Source: JBBQHM01 sp038323965 (GTDB lineage Bacteria; Verrucomicrobiota; Verrucomicrobiia; Chthoniobacterales; UBA10450). Taken from it: a DNA stretch of 9,148 nt. Of the stretch, positions 7,674 to 9,148 are shown one piece after another. The notes under the pieces are model-generated. The model had not been told where the DNA came from and did not search any database. It saw only the letters and a program-made list of their open reading frames with translations. The DNA lies in the NCBI GenBank assembly GCA_038323965.1, contig JBBQHM010000089.1, forward strand, positions 1 through 9,148. Direction: 5' to 3'. Each line of letters opens with the position of its first letter. Within the stretch, counting starts at the first letter, position 1. Made by a program: the position numbers and the translations under genes.

Positions 7674-8351
7674 ATGAATCCCGACAAGCTCTTTCAATAT
7701 CTGGACGACAGATTGCCGTCGAACGAACGCGCCGCGATCGAGGAGCAGCTGATCGCCGATCCGGCACTGCAGCGCGAGTTGAAGATCGCGCGCCAAATTC
7801 ACGAGCGCATCGCCGCGAATCCAAACGCATCCACGGAAGTTATTCTGCCGCCGGAGGAAGGTGCTCGTGCGGGCATTATTGGGCGCCGTATTGCCATCGC
7901 GTTCAGCGTGCTCGTGGCCCTGAATGTCGGCTTCGGTCTGCTTTTCATTGCGCATCGCGAAGGCAGCAAGTCATCGTTGTCGAGCGTCGAAGCGGTGATG
8001 AGTCGCCAGCTGCGAGAGTCAGCGGAAAATGCGGGGGTGCGCGCGCTGCCGGCTCCAACTTTGAATGAGTTCGACGTGAGCAAATTGATGCCAGCGGAAA
8101 CCATTCCGGACTCTGTGCTTTCGATCCAAAACTCGGCGACACGAGCGGGCGGCACCGCGACGAGCGCGCTGGCGAATCCCGACGGCAGGATGGTGGTCAT
8201 TGCCGACGTGCCGACAGAAAGACGGCAGGATTTTCTCCTGAGCCTGGCGGCGGCGGGCTTCGACCAAGCGCAGCTGGACCAGATCGCACCGGCGACGCAA
8301 CAGCCGCATCAGATCATTCGCATTCTTCTCGCGCCCGCTTCCGTCCATTGA
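7674..8351 (+). CDS. Single-pass membrane protein with anti-sigma-like N-terminus, function unknown
   Basis: This protein has 225 residues and no certain family. Residues 1-47 look like the N-terminal helices of anti-sigma factors (LFQYLDDRLP, then ERAAIEEQLIADPALQREL), a pattern of the form 'L..YLDG.L...E......HL..DP..R.EL'. The usual zinc-binding His/Cys residues are absent, and there is no cysteine in the protein at all. A single membrane helix spans about 73-94, preceded by RR at 71-72, which suggests the N-terminus is inside and residues 95-225 are outside the cytoplasm. The C-terminal part (about 172-220: MVVIADVP, LLSLAAAGF, IIRILLAP) reads as a small beta-alpha-beta module. The ATG follows a short AGGG only 3 bases away, and an in-frame TAA at 7641-7643 closes the frame upstream. 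No sigma-factor gene is in the window. Its stop overlaps the start of the nucleosidase gene (TTGA), so the two are probably translated together. An anti-sigma-like membrane regulator is a guess from the N-terminus only. Confidence 0.8.
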   Translation: MNPDKLFQYLDDRLPSNERAAIEEQLIADPALQRELKIARQIHERIAANPNASTEVILPPEEGARAGIIGRRIAIAFSVLVALNVGFGLLFIAHREGSKSSLSSVEAVMSRQLRESAENAGVRALPAPTLNEFDVSKLMPAETIPDSVLSIQNSATRAGGTATSALANPDGRMVVIADVPTERRQDFLLSLAAAGFDQAQLDQIAPATQQPHQIIRILLAPASVH

Positions 8352-9025
8352 TCGCATTCACGTTTGCGCTGCCAACGGAGAGCAGAACTTTCGCGAACTC
8401 CCTTTCTCATGACGAACAAGAGCGCTGCACGATTTTCCATACCGGAGTTGGCGAGACGGAGTGTCGTCGTCGCATCACTCCCCTGCTGGATTCGCAACGA
8501 CCAGACAGGCTGGTCAGCTCCGGATTCGCTGGAAGCGTGAGCGACGAATTGGAGGTCGGCGATCTGGTCATCGCCAGAAATCACTCGAACCCGAAGTTGG
8601 CAGAAATCGCGGCTCGATCACTCCGTGGAAGAGTGCTGATCAAAAATCTTTGGACGACGCAGAGCATTGTTGACGACGCTTACGAGCGTCGTCAGCTTGC
8701 TGCCCGTCACGACGCTGCTGCGATCGACATGGAGACCGCGGTAATTGCCGCGGAATGCGCTGTGCGATCCATCCCGTTCCTGAGTTTGCGCGTCATCAGC
8801 GATTCACCACGCCATCCATTTCCCGCTCCGTCGACCGTTTTATTTGATGTCGCAAGACAGAGAACTCCGATCTTCACATTGGCGGCATACCTCGCGCGAC
8901 ATCCCGCTTCGCTTTCACTGCTGCTTAAATTTCAACGCCAGATCGCACTCGCCGAGAAGCGGCTTGCGGCTGCGCTCCTCGAAGTGTTGCGCGAATTAAA
9001 CCGCGGCCGGCTCGACGTGCACTAA
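8348..9025 (+). CDS. Nucleosidase/phosphorylase superfamily protein (PNP/MTAN fold, HpnG-like tail)
   Basis: This 225-residue enzyme belongs to the PNP_UDP_1 (PF01048) superfamily, which cleaves the N-glycosidic bond of nucleosides. The start is TTG at 8348: the first beta-strand IAFTFALPTE begins at residue 2, and the next in-frame ATG is at Met128. Motifs are Glu11 in FALPTES (the place of MTAN Glu12), TGVG (32-35), SSGFAGS (57-63, like TGSAGG), IDMETAVIA (126-134) with Met128 and Glu129 (MTAN Met173 and Glu174), and LRVISD (147-152) with Asp152 (MTAN Asp197). All expected catalytic residues are therefore kept. The middle, between the GDLVIA strand and the IDMET motif, is shorter than in MTAN. 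The tail (YLARHPASLSLLLKF, then AEKRLAAALLEVL) resembles hopanoid-associated phosphorylase HpnG, which cleaves adenosylhopane, but no hopanoid gene is seen here. Methylthioadenosine or futalosine hydrolase-type activity is also possible. The gene is coupled to the upstream membrane protein by a TTGA overlap, and its 3' end overlaps a convergent gene. Confidence 0.87.
   Translation: MIAFTFALPTESRTFANSLSHDEQERCTIFHTGVGETECRRRITPLLDSQRPDRLVSSGFAGSVSDELEVGDLVIARNHSNPKLAEIAARSLRGRVLIKNLWTTQSIVDDAYERRQLAARHDAAAIDMETAVIAAECAVRSIPFLSLRVISDSPRHPFPAPSTVLFDVARQRTPIFTLAAYLARHPASLSLLLKFQRQIALAEKRLAAALLEVLRELNRGRLDVH
8671..8694 (+). repeat. 10-bp perfect inverted repeat with TACG loop inside nucleosidase gene
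   Basis: TGACGACGCT (8671-8680) and AGCGTCGTCA (8685-8694) are exact reverse complements around TACG. As RNA this is a 10-bp stem with a UACG loop, a UNCG-type tetraloop sequence, here closed by U-A rather than the classic C-G. The codons around it give VDDAYERRQ, near residues 108-116. No T-run follows, so it is not an ordinary intrinsic terminator. Confidence 0.6.
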
Positions 9026-9148
9026 CACATCCGCGATCCGCGCGTCCGTCGCGCGAATCGCATCCTTCACTTTGTGCGCGAGATCGTGGCCTGAACGCAC
9101 GCTGATATGTTCGTCCACGCCAACGTGAATATCGACGTAGTAACGGAT
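8996..9148 (-). CDS. Cation diffusion facilitator (CDF) transporter, C-terminal 50 residues only
   Basis: This is the 3' end of a gene entering from the right edge, and the membrane part lies outside the window. The minus strand translates from the last base as IRYYVDIHVGVDEHISVRSG, then HDLAHKVKDAIRATDARIAD, then VLVHVEPAAV and TAA. This is the cytoplasmic C-terminal domain of the CDF (cation efflux) family. It shows the diagnostic pattern of a VD-hydrophobic-HV strand, S-V-R followed by the G-H-D-L-A helix, and a closing DVLVHVEP strand. This domain dimerises and binds regulatory metal (Zn, Co, Fe, Mn or similar) in family members such as YiiP. Full-length CDF proteins are about 290-320 residues, so roughly 250 residues are missing. 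The last 30 bases, including the stop, overlap the 3' end of the convergent nucleosidase gene, so there is no room for a separate terminator between them. The metal cannot be told from this fragment. Confidence 0.88.
   Translation of the reverse strand: MRYYVDIHVGVDEHISVRSGHDLAHKVKDAIRATDARIADVLVHVEPAAV

Noticed and set aside
8671..8694. Intrinsic terminator reading of the strong hairpin
   Set aside because: No T-tract follows on either strand, and it lies in the middle of an intact gene.

Overview
The window looks like a chromosomal segment of a Gram-negative (diderm) bacterium with fairly high G+C. An Omp85-type outer-membrane beta-barrel protein and a TamB-like partner require an outer membrane. 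The gene order (tamB-like first, then an Omp85 with about four POTRA domains), the variant VRSF barrel motif and a REP-like fragment at the left edge make me favour a soil Verrucomicrobiota lineage (Spartobacteria / Chthoniobacterales-like). That placement rests on memory of those genomes, not on a search.

Left to right: bases 1-43 are the edge of an intergenic stretch holding a small imperfect hairpin that resembles a dispersed repeat. Bases 44-7525 hold three genes on the minus strand, transcribed right to left: a 1292-residue TamB-like protein with a GTG start, an Omp85 (BamA/TamA family) barrel protein that overlaps it by 4 bases (ATGA), and, 25 bases further on, a group II PLP-dependent decarboxylase closely similar to animal aromatic-L-amino-acid decarboxylase. 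The spacing suggests one transcript. TamB and the Omp85 protein would together span the envelope, moving proteins or phospholipids to the outer membrane. The decarboxylase has no obvious mechanistic link to them.

Bases 7526-7673 are a 148-base divergent intergenic region with short inverted repeats and no strong consensus promoter. To its right, two plus-strand genes are coupled by a 4-base TTGA overlap: a single-pass membrane protein with an anti-sigma-like but cysteine-free N-terminus, and a nucleosidase of the PNP/MTAN superfamily that starts at TTG and keeps all expected catalytic residues. The nucleosidase gene contains a striking 10-bp perfect hairpin with a TACG loop. Its 3' end overlaps by 30 bases the convergent 3' end of a cation diffusion facilitator (CDF) gene, of which only the last 50 codons lie in the window.

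I see no tRNA, rRNA, CRISPR array, insertion sequence or prophage. Most of the window is ordinary envelope and metabolism. The least explained part is the anti-sigma-like/nucleosidase pair, and nothing here proves a new system.
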